This document shows positions 17,648 to 27,017 of a DNA stretch of 64,000 bases, piece after piece. Location: the NCBI RefSeq assembly GCF_001592755.1, contig NZ_LUKF01000016.1:62001-126000 (forward strand), written 5' to 3'. The translations under genes were made by a program, and so were the position numbers. Each line of letters opens with the position of its first letter. Position 1 is the stretch's first letter. The notes below the pieces were generated by a model. It searched no databases, was not told where the DNA came from, and was given only the letters and a program-made list of their open reading frames with translations. The stretch comes from Bdellovibrio bacteriovorus (lineage in GTDB: Bacteria; Bdellovibrionota; Bdellovibrionia; Bdellovibrionales; Bdellovibrionaceae).

Positions 17648-18790
17648 ATGCTGCACAAAGCGGTTCTCGCTCTTTCGCTTCTTATGTCTCCGTCGGCCTT
17701 CGCCGAAGAGAATTCATTTTGGCAGCTGCCCTCTTCAAGTCCCGACCATTACTGGCAAGTTCCCTTCGATCAGTCGAAGGCGTACGACGCCAGTATGATC
17801 AAATCCCATCTGTATGTTCAAAAAGAAAGCTTGAACACGATTTTGAAAATTGATTTTGATGACTTTCGTGATGTCCCGGATCTTTTTAAAAGCTACTTGC
17901 CTGGTGAAAATTTTGATCGCCCTCGCAAAGTCAGCATCTATTTAGCTTTAACAAACGACTACAATGTATTGAGTCCCGTGGGTGTCGAGGCCGAGACGGA
18001 CGACAACGGTTACACGCACGGCTCAAAAATCGTGATCGGTGGATTTTTACCACAAGGTCACTACATGAGTTTTGAATACTCGTCGGACCTTTACACTCAG
18101 CCTATCGATGGAACGGCTTACAAACTTCCTGATGGAGGCCGTTACGTCTGCCAGCATTTTACGAATGAAAATGTTCTTAAAATCGTTCTAGATAATATCG
18201 ATAAAAATCGCGGTAAAACTTTTTACTGGAAAGCGGAAGCTGGTTGGCAACAACTTAAATCGGACTCTCCGGGTGGGTATCTTGAAGGCGCCACTCAACA
18301 GGCGAAATTTCATGCGCTGATCAATAAGGCCCAGAATGGCAAAATGAAAACGCCCATCAACGTAGATAACGGCAAAGACACTCGCAATGGTGCAATCTTG
18401 GGATTGTACGTTGGTATCGCTAAAGAGTATCTGATGGCGAAAAATATGTGCCGCGTGCGAGCGTTTGCTGAAAGTGGTGGTCGCGGCTCGACAATCAATG
18501 AAGCCAGCTACGTTGCAGCGAATGTCGGTGGTATTTTATGGTGCCAAAGCTCTCCGTCATCACTGACTTATCGTGCGGAGCTGGGGCATGAGTCGAAGCT
18601 TTATAATACAGGCTACGAAGGCACTGGATATGCTGATATCTCGACAGGAAAAAACAACTGGAGAGTCGGTTTTAGAATCATGCAAAAGCATGGAAAACTT
18701 TTGAACTATGTCGATTACAATCTTAAGAACATCAAAACTAATAAAATCGACATGATCTTTATGCTCTATTTCCGTTACGAATTTAGATAG
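17648..18790 (+). CDS. LpxR-like (DUF2219-type) outer-membrane protein
   Basis: 380 residues with a signal peptide ending near SAFA. After about 75 residues comes a barrel-like region that recalls lipid A deacylase LpxR: SIYLALTNDYN (the Asn-Asp pair), then TDDNGYTHGSKIVIG (LpxR has TDRYYTNG), then SFEYSSDLYTQP, and late LTYRAELGHESKLYNTGY. LpxR removes the 3'-acyloxyacyl chain of lipid A in a calcium-dependent manner. The N-terminal extension and weak overall match make this a candidate only. A terminator follows. Confidence 0.5.
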   Translation: MLHKAVLALSLLMSPSAFAEENSFWQLPSSSPDHYWQVPFDQSKAYDASMIKSHLYVQKESLNTILKIDFDDFRDVPDLFKSYLPGENFDRPRKVSIYLALTNDYNVLSPVGVEAETDDNGYTHGSKIVIGGFLPQGHYMSFEYSSDLYTQPIDGTAYKLPDGGRYVCQHFTNENVLKIVLDNIDKNRGKTFYWKAEAGWQQLKSDSPGGYLEGATQQAKFHALINKAQNGKMKTPINVDNGKDTRNGAILGLYVGIAKEYLMAKNMCRVRAFAESGGRGSTINEASYVAANVGGILWCQSSPSSLTYRAELGHESKLYNTGYEGTGYADISTGKNNWRVGFRIMQKHGKLLNYVDYNLKNIKTNKIDMIFMLYFRYEFR

Positions 18791-18812
18791 TTCTTTAAAA
18801 GCACATCTGAAA

Positions 18813-18846
18813 ATAAAAAAAGGAGTCTTTCGACTCCTTTTTTATT
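18813..18846. terminator. Bidirectional terminator between convergent genes
   Basis: GGAGTC, a short loop and GACTCC, with eight A before and six or more T after. It serves the LpxR-like gene and the minus-strand small secreted gene. Confidence 0.85.
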
Positions 18847-18866
18847 TCTAAATCTGTTTTCAGAAA

Positions 18867-19196
18867 TTAGAAGCCAGAATAGCAACGACTTGATGTGATA
18901 GTTTGTGATTCATCACGAACCATGTACAAGCAGCTATCTTCAGCTCTGTGAAGTTGAACGCGCGTGTGAGGGATTTCTTGGTACTCCCCGTTTACAAGTT
19001 CAATCGTGTGAGTAGGTGTTGCTTCCACGTCCAAGATCATTGGGTGGTTGCACATTTCTTGGTAACCCCATTGAGTGTGCTTAGCTACTGTTTTGATCGC
19101 TGTTGTTAAACGTTCGTTGCGGATGTATTTATCGCAGCCTGCTGCCAATGCAGAAGACGCCGACAACACCATAACAAGTGCAAGTAAGATACGCAT
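18867..19196 (-). CDS. Small secreted protein of unknown function
   Basis: The ATG at 19196 follows GGAGG by seven bases and begins a signal peptide, MRILLALVMVLSASSALAAG; a longer frame would add 33 residues without a better start. The mature protein (about 90 residues) contains four Cys (GCDKY, MCNHP, DSCLY, SRCYS), probably two disulfides. No domain recognised. Its style (small, exported, Cys-paired, strong ribosome-binding site) is shared with the gene at 52425. Confidence 0.72.
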   Translation of the reverse strand: MRILLALVMVLSASSALAAGCDKYIRNERLTTAIKTVAKHTQWGYQEMCNHPMILDVEATPTHTIELVNGEYQEIPHTRVQLHRAEDSCLYMVRDESQTITSSRCYSGF

Positions 19197-19304
19197 AAGA
19201 ATGCCTCCGTTATTTAATTTAGCGAAGGCATGTTTAGGTGTTTTTATCAGGAATGCCAACGACAAAGCCCTGACCTTTTCAAAACGAAAGCGCATTGAGA
19301 ATGC

Positions 19305-19799
19305 TTAATAACCTGGCGCGCCAGCCTCAGTCTCGCGGTCCTTCTGCTTTTTAAATAAAGGCAGATATTCTTCGTAGCCCTCTTTTTCTAAATCACGGAC
19401 CGGAATGAATCTGAGCGCTGCGGAGTTCAAACAGTAACGCTTGCCTGTGGGGGCCGGGCCATCATTAAAGATATGACCTAAGTGACAGTCCGCAAGTTTG
19501 CTGCGCACTTCAATGCGTGGCACAGAAAGACTGCGGTCTACTTTCGTTGTGACATAGGATTCATCCAAAGGTTTGGTGAAACTTGGCCATCCGGTGGAAG
19601 AATCAAATTTATCTAACGAGCTAAAAAGAGGCTCGCCAGAAACGACATCGACGTAAATACCTTCTTCGTGGTTGTCCCAATATTTATTTGAAAACGGTCG
19701 TTCCGTGCCTTCCATCTGCGTGACTTCGTATTGTAAGGGATTGAGTTTGTGTTTCAATTCCGACGACGTGGGTTTATGGTAGTGAGAGAAATCTTTCAT
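19305..19799 (-). CDS. msrB: Peptide-methionine (R)-S-oxide reductase, zinc-less form
   Basis: A 164-residue enzyme that reduces methionine-R-sulfoxide in proteins. The catalytic Cys123 is in [11 protein letters not shown], and [11 protein letters not shown] and [10 protein letters not shown] bind substrate. Cys105 (ADCHLGH) is placed to act as resolving Cys. The two CxxC pairs that hold zinc in E. coli MsrB are absent (SGEPLFSS where CxxCxxPLF is usual). No signal peptide, so cytoplasmic. GGAGGAG precedes the ATG. Confidence 0.93.
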   Translation of the reverse strand: MKDFSHYHKPTSSELKHKLNPLQYEVTQMEGTERPFSNKYWDNHEEGIYVDVVSGEPLFSSLDKFDSSTGWPSFTKPLDESYVTTKVDRSLSVPRIEVRSKLADCHLGHIFNDGPAPTGKRYCLNSAALRFIPVRDLEKEGYEEYLPLFKKQKDRETEAGAPGY

Positions 19800-19919
19800 A
19801 ACTCCTCCGATATCTTTACATCCTTATTCTACTCTTCTGAATTTGACGAAACACAGTTTTGACCGATGCCATGGGCTTTTTGTCTTGTTATTTTCGGGAT
19901 TCTTAATAAGCTCGATTTC

Positions 19920-20459
19920 ATGAAAACACTTATTATTGTGCTGACCCTTGTTTCAAATGTTGTTCTTGCAAAGACTGTCAACCCACAGGGAAACTTTGTA
20001 CGTTCTTGTTACGAAGACGACACCGACTTTTTGGCATCGGTAATAACTATTGAAAACGCAAATTGGACTTTCACGCATACAGGTTATGAAGATGAAAGCT
20101 GCGCAAAGCCTTACATCATTTATGAAGAAAAATTTTCGGCGGTGATTGATGGCACTCATTTAGATCTTCAAGCCACGGAAGCCTCTTACACGACTTTGAC
20201 TGACACCGTGACAGAGGCCTTGAATATGATTGCCTACTGCGGATTTCAAGACTGGAAAACGGGAGAAAAGAAAACCGTCACCGACATGATCTGTGATGAC
20301 TATGCTCCGCCGCGCGTTGGAGAAACCCGTTTCACGATTTTTCAGGTGTCTGAGGACGGGTCCACGCTGGCTTTAGGGAAAAAGTCTTTCGGCAACGAAG
20401 GAACTTCTTCAGAGCGTCGACACAAGGAAGTTGGCTCAGATCACTACATCAAAAATTAA
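19920..20459 (+). CDS. Secreted protein of unknown function
   Basis: The start at 19920 gives MKTLIIVLTLVSNVVLA, a signal peptide; an ATG 54 bases upstream would put a second hydrophobic stretch before it. The 179-residue product has a strand-rich mature region with Cys in RSCYEDD, ESCAK, IAYCGF and MICDD, suggesting disulfides. No family recognised. The ribosome-binding site is weak. Confidence 0.65.
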   Translation: MKTLIIVLTLVSNVVLAKTVNPQGNFVRSCYEDDTDFLASVITIENANWTFTHTGYEDESCAKPYIIYEEKFSAVIDGTHLDLQATEASYTTLTDTVTEALNMIAYCGFQDWKTGEKKTVTDMICDDYAPPRVGETRFTIFQVSEDGSTLALGKKSFGNEGTSSERRHKEVGSDHYIKN

Positions 20460-20572
20460 ATGGGATCGCTCGCAAAGAGAACGGCCTAAGCAATATACGC
20501 TAGCAGTCCTTTAAGCGATCCAAAAGTAGACAGCTCAGTTAAGAGTTCTTAATAACATACCGAAACGTCAAC

Positions 20573-23245
20573 ATGAGATTTTTAATCCTTCTGAACGTTT
20601 CACTCTGGACACTCATTCCGTCTTTCCTGTTGGCCGCGCCTAATTCTTTGAATTACCAAGGGCGCATCCTGAAAGACGATGGCACTCCTTTATTACACAA
20701 TAATGTCAGTTTCAGCTTTGAAATCACGAACGCGGCAGAGACTTGCATCATGTACCGCGAACAAGTGAACGGCGTGAATCTTTTGGCGACTAAGGGAGTA
20801 TTTGATATCTCTATTGGCAGTGGCACAAAAATCTACCCAACCACAGCTTTTCAACTGAGTGAGGCTTTTCAAAGTGGTGTTTCTATCAATTGTGATGGCA
20901 CAGCTCCTGTCACACCAGCGGCTATTGAAACACGTAAACTGCGGGTACAGTTCTTCGATGGCTTGACGTGGAAGTCGATCACGCCTGCGTTAGAAATTCA
21001 TTCTGTGCCTTTTGCTCTTTCTGCAGCGAAACTAGAAGGTAAATCAGCATCGGATTTTGTCATTAAAACAGGACTTCCTATTTGCGGAGCGGGAACATTT
21101 CTTTCATGGTCCGGGTCGGCTTTGACCTGTGAAGGCGTGACGGGATCTAATGGCGGAACCGTCACCAATGTGACTTCGACGAATTCTTATTTAAGTATTA
21201 CCAATGGAACTTCGACTCCCGCATTGACTTTGAATGTCGGCACGACGGCGAACACGGTCGCTGCGGGGAATGATACTCGCTTTACTGACTCTCGAAATCC
21301 TACGGGCGCCGCCGGTGGCGATCTTGGTGGGAATTATCCAAGTCCTGATGTCGTTAAACTTCGTGGCGTGGCCGTGGCTTCAACAACACCTACAGCAACA
21401 AACAATCTTTTGAAATTTGATGGCACAAGCTGGGCTCCGGGGTTTGTGACAATCTCAGATGTGCGATCGACCGCTGCCGGCAATACGACCTTCTTTCCTA
21501 CAACGTGTACGACAGCGCAGACTTTGAATTGGGAGTCAGCGACAGATAAATACATTTGCGCCGATATTGCGATTCCGGATTCTAAAATCACCTATGCTTC
21601 GCAAACAGCAAAAACATTTTTTGCAGCGCCGACAGCAGGCGGCGCTCCGAGTTTTCGTGCGATCGCTTCTTCCGATTTACCGACAACGGGAGTTGATGGT
21701 GTTTTGATTAATGGAGGAAATACATTTTCTGCGAACTCTTCAATGGGTTTAAAAGATGCTTTCAATCTTAGTCTTCTAACAAATAATTCGGCGCGATTGA
21801 GCATCCTGGGCACAGGGCAAATAGGAGTGCAAACTTCGGCGCCGCCGGCTCCATTTACTGTTCAGAACTCATTGCTTGCTACAGCCTCGTCAACGGCCGC
21901 AGCCCTCACTCCGACGCAGGTTTTAGTGAATGATGCCATCGATTTGCCCACGGGCCGTCAAGCCAGTCTGTTGGTCCTTAACCAACCGACACAAACTGCA
22001 AATGGCACGGGTCAATATAACGCCGCTGTCTTTGATATTAACTCCAACACGGGCGCATTCAATCTGCAGGGGACGCGTGGCCTTATGGTTATCAATACAA
22101 AGAATGGGTCCGGCACCGTCAGCAACCAAGTGGGCGGCATTGTCGGAAGTCTCTTGAAAGAAGGCACAGCAACCAGTCAGGCAGGGTTTCAGGTGACGGC
22201 TTCGGCAAGTGCAAGTACAACTCTTGGAAACCAGTATGGAACAAGCTCCTCTGTGACAAATACATCTTCAGGGACGGTCACCGTTCAAACGGCCTATCAA
22301 GGGATCGCCGTCAATTCAAGTGGCTCGACGGTGACGAACCAATACGGACTTTTTGCTTCCTCAACCAACTCGGGAACGGCGGCGTCCCAATACGGAATTT
22401 TATCAAAGACGACCCATGATGCCGCTAACACTTTGCCTACACAGTATGGGACTTACACTGTGGCCTCCAATAATGGTTTAGGAACCATCACGAATGCTCA
22501 CGGTAATTTCAATCAGGTCTTTAATGCCGGAGCTGGCACCACCACAAATGCTTACGGTACTTTCAGTCAAATTTGGAATGACGGCACGGGAACGATTGAC
22601 AAGGCCTATGGATATTACGCCGATGTCTACAATCCAAATGGAGGAACTGTTACCACTGGCTATGGATTGTATTTGGGTTCTGTCAGCGCCACTGCGAAAT
22701 GGTCCATTTGGGCGAATGATGTCACTGCACCGTCGTATTTTGCAGGCAGGATCGGCATTGGAACCGCAACACCTACACACAATCTTCAAGTGGAAGGCAC
22801 GGCGGGATTAAGCACGGGAACTGCTTGGACGAATACGTCAGACATTCGACTTAAAGATATTCAAGGCGATTACGAATACGGTTTGAATGAAATTTTAAAA
22901 CTTCATACCGTGCGTTTTACCTACAAAAAAGGCAATCCGTTAAAGCTTTCATCGAGCCATAAGATGACAGGCTTTATCGCGCAGGAAGTACAAAAAGTAA
23001 TTCCGGATGCCGTCAAGGTTCGTCCCGACGGGTATTTAGAATTAAACGTCGACCCTATTCACTGGGCCACCGTCAATGCCGTGCAAGAACTCAATGGCAA
23101 ATGTGAGATGTCTCAAGAGCAACTGTCTGCATTGAAACGCGAAGTCGCTTCTTTGAAAGAAGAGAATACTTCACTGAAGATACAACTGGAAAAACAGAAT
23201 CAAGATTTAGAGCTGATTAAAAAGAAATTGGGGCTTGCTGATTAA
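20573..23245 (+). CDS. Trimeric surface-fibre protein with C-terminal S74 intramolecular chaperone
   Basis: 890 residues: a signal peptide, an N-terminal domain starting LNYQGRILKDDGTPL, a Thr/Ser/Gly-rich shaft with SNP-type linker GGDLGGNYPSPDV, then from about residue 540 to 720 repeats around QYG...TN.G (about 20-25 residues each) consistent with a triple beta-helix shaft. The C-terminus from residue 755 is a peptidase S74 chaperone: Ser756 and Lys761 of SDIRLKD form the autocleavage pair, followed by TGFIAQEVQKVIPDAV, and it ends in a trimeric coiled coil. Such chaperones release themselves after trimer folding. Bdellovibrio uses proteins of this plan as mosaic adhesive trimer fibres to bind prey. 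Confidence 0.85.
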   Translation: MRFLILLNVSLWTLIPSFLLAAPNSLNYQGRILKDDGTPLLHNNVSFSFEITNAAETCIMYREQVNGVNLLATKGVFDISIGSGTKIYPTTAFQLSEAFQSGVSINCDGTAPVTPAAIETRKLRVQFFDGLTWKSITPALEIHSVPFALSAAKLEGKSASDFVIKTGLPICGAGTFLSWSGSALTCEGVTGSNGGTVTNVTSTNSYLSITNGTSTPALTLNVGTTANTVAAGNDTRFTDSRNPTGAAGGDLGGNYPSPDVVKLRGVAVASTTPTATNNLLKFDGTSWAPGFVTISDVRSTAAGNTTFFPTTCTTAQTLNWESATDKYICADIAIPDSKITYASQTAKTFFAAPTAGGAPSFRAIASSDLPTTGVDGVLINGGNTFSANSSMGLKDAFNLSLLTNNSARLSILGTGQIGVQTSAPPAPFTVQNSLLATASSTAAALTPTQVLVNDAIDLPTGRQASLLVLNQPTQTANGTGQYNAAVFDINSNTGAFNLQGTRGLMVINTKNGSGTVSNQVGGIVGSLLKEGTATSQAGFQVTASASASTTLGNQYGTSSSVTNTSSGTVTVQTAYQGIAVNSSGSTVTNQYGLFASSTNSGTAASQYGILSKTTHDAANTLPTQYGTYTVASNNGLGTITNAHGNFNQVFNAGAGTTTNAYGTFSQIWNDGTGTIDKAYGYYADVYNPNGGTVTTGYGLYLGSVSATAKWSIWANDVTAPSYFAGRIGIGTATPTHNLQVEGTAGLSTGTAWTNTSDIRLKDIQGDYEYGLNEILKLHTVRFTYKKGNPLKLSSSHKMTGFIAQEVQKVIPDAVKVRPDGYLELNVDPIHWATVNAVQELNGKCEMSQEQLSALKREVASLKEENTSLKIQLEKQNQDLELIKKKLGLAD

Positions 23246-23260
23246 GCAAACCCCTTTTTT
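23230..23260 (+). terminator. Terminator of the fibre gene overlapping its stop codon
   Basis: GGGG and TTGC pair with GCAA and CCCC (one mismatched C/A) around loop TGATTAA, which contains the stop codon. Six T follow. Confidence 0.75.
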
Positions 23261-23267
23261 GAGATTC

Positions 23268-25232
23268 TTATTTTACTTCCACGGCCGAAATCACTGAGCT
23301 GATAACTTTTTTTGCTTTCTCGACATTGGTTTTCATTGTCGATGGATCTTTAAGTGATCCCAGCATTTCTTCCGGTGCAAAGCTCATGGTTTGAAAGATC
23401 TCAAAGTTCTTAGCAATATCATCACCGTGATCGCGGCGCAGACTTGGTGGCATTAAGCCCAAAAGTCTTTCAATTTCCTGAGAGGCGCCACCTTCACCCG
23501 CAACCTCCCCCAAAACCATGTAGAAGATATTGGTCATTTCCACGCCCACTTTGCGGTAGTCATTTTTGCCAAGGGCACTGTCGACTTGTTTGTAGCGTTG
23601 GTGAACAAGTTCTTTCAAGGTACGACGACGGCGTCCCCAGCCGAAATCTCTTTGCGCTTTCACTAACAAACCCAAGCCCATGGCGCCGTAGACAATCGCC
23701 CACAACCAAGGACGATAAAGAACACTGGCCTCTGTAGAAGGTTCCCAATTCATCACCGGATCGGGAAGTTTGTTTTCAACAACCGTCGGTTTCGCCGGCG
23801 TCTTTCCATCAGCTAAACGCGATGAAGAACCTACGGGCGCATTGGGATTATTCACGACTTTTAAAGTGATCGGTTGAGTCGTACGCGTGTAGTACTTCCC
23901 CGACTGCGGATCAAACATACTGACACTCAATGCGGGGATGACCATGTCGCCTTCTTGACGAGGAATGACCAGCACTTCAAATTCTTTGTAACTGCGACCG
24001 TTTTTAAAGAACTTCGATTCTGATTTAGTGTCGTATTGCTCAAGACCCGTCGGCCAGGCAATCGCGGGAAGATCAATGACTTTCGCATTCCCCGCCCCTT
24101 CAAAGCGCACTTTCAGACTGACGGGTTGATTGACCGGTGCCGTCTGATTTTCAACGCTCGAGTGAACTTCAAACTGCCCGACGGCGCCCGTGAAATCTTG
24201 CGGACGTCCTTCCGTCGGAAGAGGTTTTACCTTGATGTCGACGCGAGCCGAACTTTTTGTGTACTCGTAAGGCTTTCCGTAAAAACCACCGAACTGCGCT
24301 AAGGTTCTTACGCGAGATTTGATTTTATATTCATCAATCACCGCGCGACCTGGTTTGATCGGAAACAACGCATGTGATGCGAGCAAAGCTTTCTTCCAAG
24401 CCACTCCATTCACGACTTCTTCAGTGAATTGAATGGAAGGGACTTCTTCAATGATCTCTTTCCAGAAGCCTTTTAAGCTTGGGAACTTCAAACGATCTAA
24501 AGTTTCCATCTGGCCGCGCGTATAAATATACCAGTTTACAGTGACTTGTTCGCCCTCATAAACTTCGGTCTTGTCCACTTCAACAGAAATAAAAAAGGCT
24601 TCGTTGGGATTTGTTGGCAGACTTCGGAATGCTGCTTCGGGAAGTCCTGTGTTCGCCGAAGGCCAATTAATATCATCTGGAACTTGCCCCATCTGTTGTT
24701 GCAAAAGTCTTTGGCGCTGTCTTAAAAGCTGATTGAAGATCTCTTCATCGGCCTGATCCATAGCTTCAAACGGATCGTCGAAACCAGGCTGGGTCGGACG
24801 CTTCTGAGGTCTACCTGCTGAACCTTGCCCGCTCACCGTGACAAGGATAGGTTTTGTGCGATGAACTTTCCCATCTACCACGACTTCAAAGGCATCCACA
24901 CTGAGCTGCCCCGTGCGCTTCGGTCCCATAGTGTAATGGAATTCTTTACGTCTTTGAGTTTGGAACTGCATCCCTTGGGGCGTTCCCACAAGCTTCTGCG
25001 CCACCGCCGTGGACTGAGAACTATTTAATAGATCAAAGCCATCTAAGTCCGGAATGCGCGGCTCTGCGATATCATGATCTTCCGTCGATACGACAGAAAC
25101 AGTCACCGTAAACGTGTCCGTAAGGCCGACCTCATTGCGGTCGACGGTCGCTTGCACTGTCGGTGCGGCATGCGCGAAGAATCCAAAAATAAGGAAACTT
25201 AGAAAGAACAGAAAATTACCAGTCTTTGTCAC
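23268..25232 (-). CDS. batD: BatD oxygen-tolerance protein
   Basis: 654 residues. A signal peptide (ending AHAA) leads to an Ig-like periplasmic region beginning PTVQATVDRNEVGLTDTFTV, the BatD hallmark, then a Gln-rich stretch, more beta domains and a membrane helix near residue 505 (RPWLWAIVYGAMGLGLLV) with a cytoplasmic tail. The GTG start at 25232 lies inside batC, seven bases after AAGGAG, so the two genes overlap by 17 bases. Last gene of the Bat operon. Bat proteins are linked to stress tolerance and envelope integrity, but their biochemistry is unsettled. Confidence 0.88.
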   Translation of the reverse strand: MTKTGNFLFFLSFLIFGFFAHAAPTVQATVDRNEVGLTDTFTVTVSVVSTEDHDIAEPRIPDLDGFDLLNSSQSTAVAQKLVGTPQGMQFQTQRRKEFHYTMGPKRTGQLSVDAFEVVVDGKVHRTKPILVTVSGQGSAGRPQKRPTQPGFDDPFEAMDQADEEIFNQLLRQRQRLLQQQMGQVPDDINWPSANTGLPEAAFRSLPTNPNEAFFISVEVDKTEVYEGEQVTVNWYIYTRGQMETLDRLKFPSLKGFWKEIIEEVPSIQFTEEVVNGVAWKKALLASHALFPIKPGRAVIDEYKIKSRVRTLAQFGGFYGKPYEYTKSSARVDIKVKPLPTEGRPQDFTGAVGQFEVHSSVENQTAPVNQPVSLKVRFEGAGNAKVIDLPAIAWPTGLEQYDTKSESKFFKNGRSYKEFEVLVIPRQEGDMVIPALSVSMFDPQSGKYYTRTTQPITLKVVNNPNAPVGSSSRLADGKTPAKPTVVENKLPDPVMNWEPSTEASVLYRPWLWAIVYGAMGLGLLVKAQRDFGWGRRRRTLKELVHQRYKQVDSALGKNDYRKVGVEMTNIFYMVLGEVAGEGGASQEIERLLGLMPPSLRRDHGDDIAKNFEIFQTMSFAPEEMLGSLKDPSTMKTNVEKAKKVISSVISAVEVK

Positions 25233-25956
25233 GAGGCTGCTCCTTCACTTCTTTGCGATTGTATTCAGCACGGATTTTTTCTTCCTGCTGTTTCAACTCA
25301 CCCAGAATTTTTTTAACATCAGCTTCTGAAAGTTCCTTTCCTTGGAAAGGACGAGGCTTGTATTTCGGCGACTGCTGCACTTGCTTTTTATCATCTTTCG
25401 GCTCTTGATCTTTTGGATCTTTATCCTTTTGATCTTTGCCATCCTGATTTTGCTGTTGCTGCTGGTTTTGATCGCCTTGCTGATTTTGTTGATCTTGTTT
25501 GTTTTCTCCACCCTGTCCTTGTTGGGATTGGGTCAGAAGTTCGATATTGGTTTTTACTTCATTTGAAGACGGAATGATTTCCAAAGCCTTTTGATAAACG
25601 GCCAAGGCTTCATCCACCTTTTTAGCTTTTCCTAAAAGTTGAGCGCGGTTAAAACGCGCCATAAAGACAAGCTCTAACTTTTCTTCTTTTAAAGCTAAGT
25701 TTTCGGCTTCTTGATAAGATTGAAGCGCTTTTTCAGCTTGTTGCAGACCTTCAAAGCTCAACCCTAAATTCAAATGCAGTTGCCCCACGAAGGGATCAAA
25801 GCGCAAAGCTTCAAGATACTTATCCATCGCGGGCCCGTAAGCTTGCGCTTGAACCTGCTTATTGCCTTCGCGGTTTAATTCCAATGTTTTTAGATGCGGC
25901 CTTCCCGGCCCGCAACCCACAAACACTAAAGGGGCAAGAATGAAAAGCTTCTTCAT
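25216..25956 (-). CDS. batC: BatC-like TPR lipoprotein
   Basis: 246 residues. A lipoprotein signal (MKKLFILAPLVFVGC) is followed by about three TPR units (residues 35-130), for example AYGPAMDKYLEALRFDPFVG. Then comes a Gln/Asn/Lys/Asp-rich linker with runs of Q, and a conserved end, RPFQGKELSEADVKKILGEL, found in BatC proteins. It probably scaffolds BatA/BatB. Its start overlaps the batB stop by four bases (ATGA). Confidence 0.82.
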   Translation of the reverse strand: MKKLFILAPLVFVGCGPGRPHLKTLELNREGNKQVQAQAYGPAMDKYLEALRFDPFVGQLHLNLGLSFEGLQQAEKALQSYQEAENLALKEEKLELVFMARFNRAQLLGKAKKVDEALAVYQKALEIIPSSNEVKTNIELLTQSQQGQGGENKQDQQNQQGDQNQQQQQNQDGKDQKDKDPKDQEPKDDKKQVQQSPKYKPRPFQGKELSEADVKKILGELKQQEEKIRAEYNRKEVKEQPRDKDW

Positions 25957-27017
25957 TGCGGTGGTACCTCATAGCGTCCTTTCCAGAAACGGAAAGAATG
26001 TCGGCGTTCGCCTAAGAAGATTTCTAAAAGGGCTAATAAAATACCAATGAATAAAATCATCTGGAAACGCTCTTCGTATTGGACAGCCATCGTCGTATCA
26101 AATTGCGTGCGCTCCAATTTTCCAATGTCTTCAACTAAGAGCTTCGTTTGATCACCACCAAAAGTGGCAAAATAGAAACTTCCTTTACCCGCTTCTGCTA
26201 AAGCTCTTAAAGCATCGCCCTTCACCGTAGTGATAATGGTTTGTCCTTGGCGGTCTTTCTTGTAGCCTTTTAAAAAGCCCATGCCGTCACGGACTGGGAT
26301 GGCCCCGCCTTTTTCAGTTCCGTAAGCAAGAGAGAAAATACGAACACCTTCATCGGCCATTTTCTTAGCTTCATCTAAAGCGCCTTGTTCGTGATCTTCC
26401 CCATCAGAGGCAATCAGAACTACGCGTGTCACCTTAACGGTGCTATCCGTAGAAACCCCACCGCGCTCAAAAGCTTCTTTTGAAATTCGAAGAGCTTCTG
26501 TGAAGTTCGTTCCTTGAGTAGATACTGACGAAGGCTCTAAAGATTCTAAATACATTTTGATCGCGCCAGGATCGTTCGTCAGCGGAGACAGCAACGCCGC
26601 AGAACCGGCAAACGCCACCACGCCCACTTTATTTCCCGGCATCAGATCGATCAAACGACTGAGTTCTGATTTTGCCTGCGCTAAACGCGAAGGTTTTACG
26701 TCTTCTGCTGTCATACTTTCCGAGACGTCCACGGCAAAGATGATTTCTACACCTTCGCTTTTCACCTCTTGCTGACTTTCACCCATTTGCGGGCGAGCTA
26801 AAGCCAAGACGAAGAAAAAGACGACTAAAAGCTGCAGAATATTTTTAATAGCTCTTTTCTTTGACGATACGGAGCTTGAAAGAAATGGATAAAGTCTTTT
26901 ACCAATCGCACTTTGCAAGACCTGGCGCGAGCGACGGTCAAAGAAGAAGCCAATCACGATGATAACTGGAATCAACCAAAGATAGTTAAAGGCGGCGATG
27001 TTTTCAAAGCGAAACAT
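25953..27017 (-). CDS. batB: BatB-like von Willebrand factor A membrane protein
   Basis: 354 residues from the ATG at 27017, which shares a base with the batA stop (TAATG) and has GGAGG upstream. Two N-terminal membrane helices flank a short loop, then a VWA domain with the metal-binding MIDAS motif in FAVDVSESMTAEDVKPSR (DxSxS) and FAGSAALLSPLTND, and a final membrane helix (ILFIGILLALLEIFL). Pairs with BatA. Confidence 0.88.
   Translation of the reverse strand: MFRFENIAAFNYLWLIPVIIVIGFFFDRRSRQVLQSAIGKRLYPFLSSSVSSKKRAIKNILQLLVVFFFVLALARPQMGESQQEVKSEGVEIIFAVDVSESMTAEDVKPSRLAQAKSELSRLIDLMPGNKVGVVAFAGSAALLSPLTNDPGAIKMYLESLEPSSVSTQGTNFTEALRISKEAFERGGVSTDSTVKVTRVVLIASDGEDHEQGALDEAKKMADEGVRIFSLAYGTEKGGAIPVRDGMGFLKGYKKDRQGQTIITTVKGDALRALAEAGKGSFYFATFGGDQTKLLVEDIGKLERTQFDTTMAVQYEERFQMILFIGILLALLEIFLGERRHSFRFWKGRYEVPPQ

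Noticed and set aside
20462-20521. GGATCGCT/AGCGATCC inverted repeat before the fibre gene
   Set aside because: Arms are eight bases with a 43-base spacer; could be chance, and no function can be argued.
25342-25566. Hydrophobic open frame opposite batC
   Set aside because: It is the complement of the Gln/Lys/Asp-rich linker, a composition effect; there is no ribosome-binding site.
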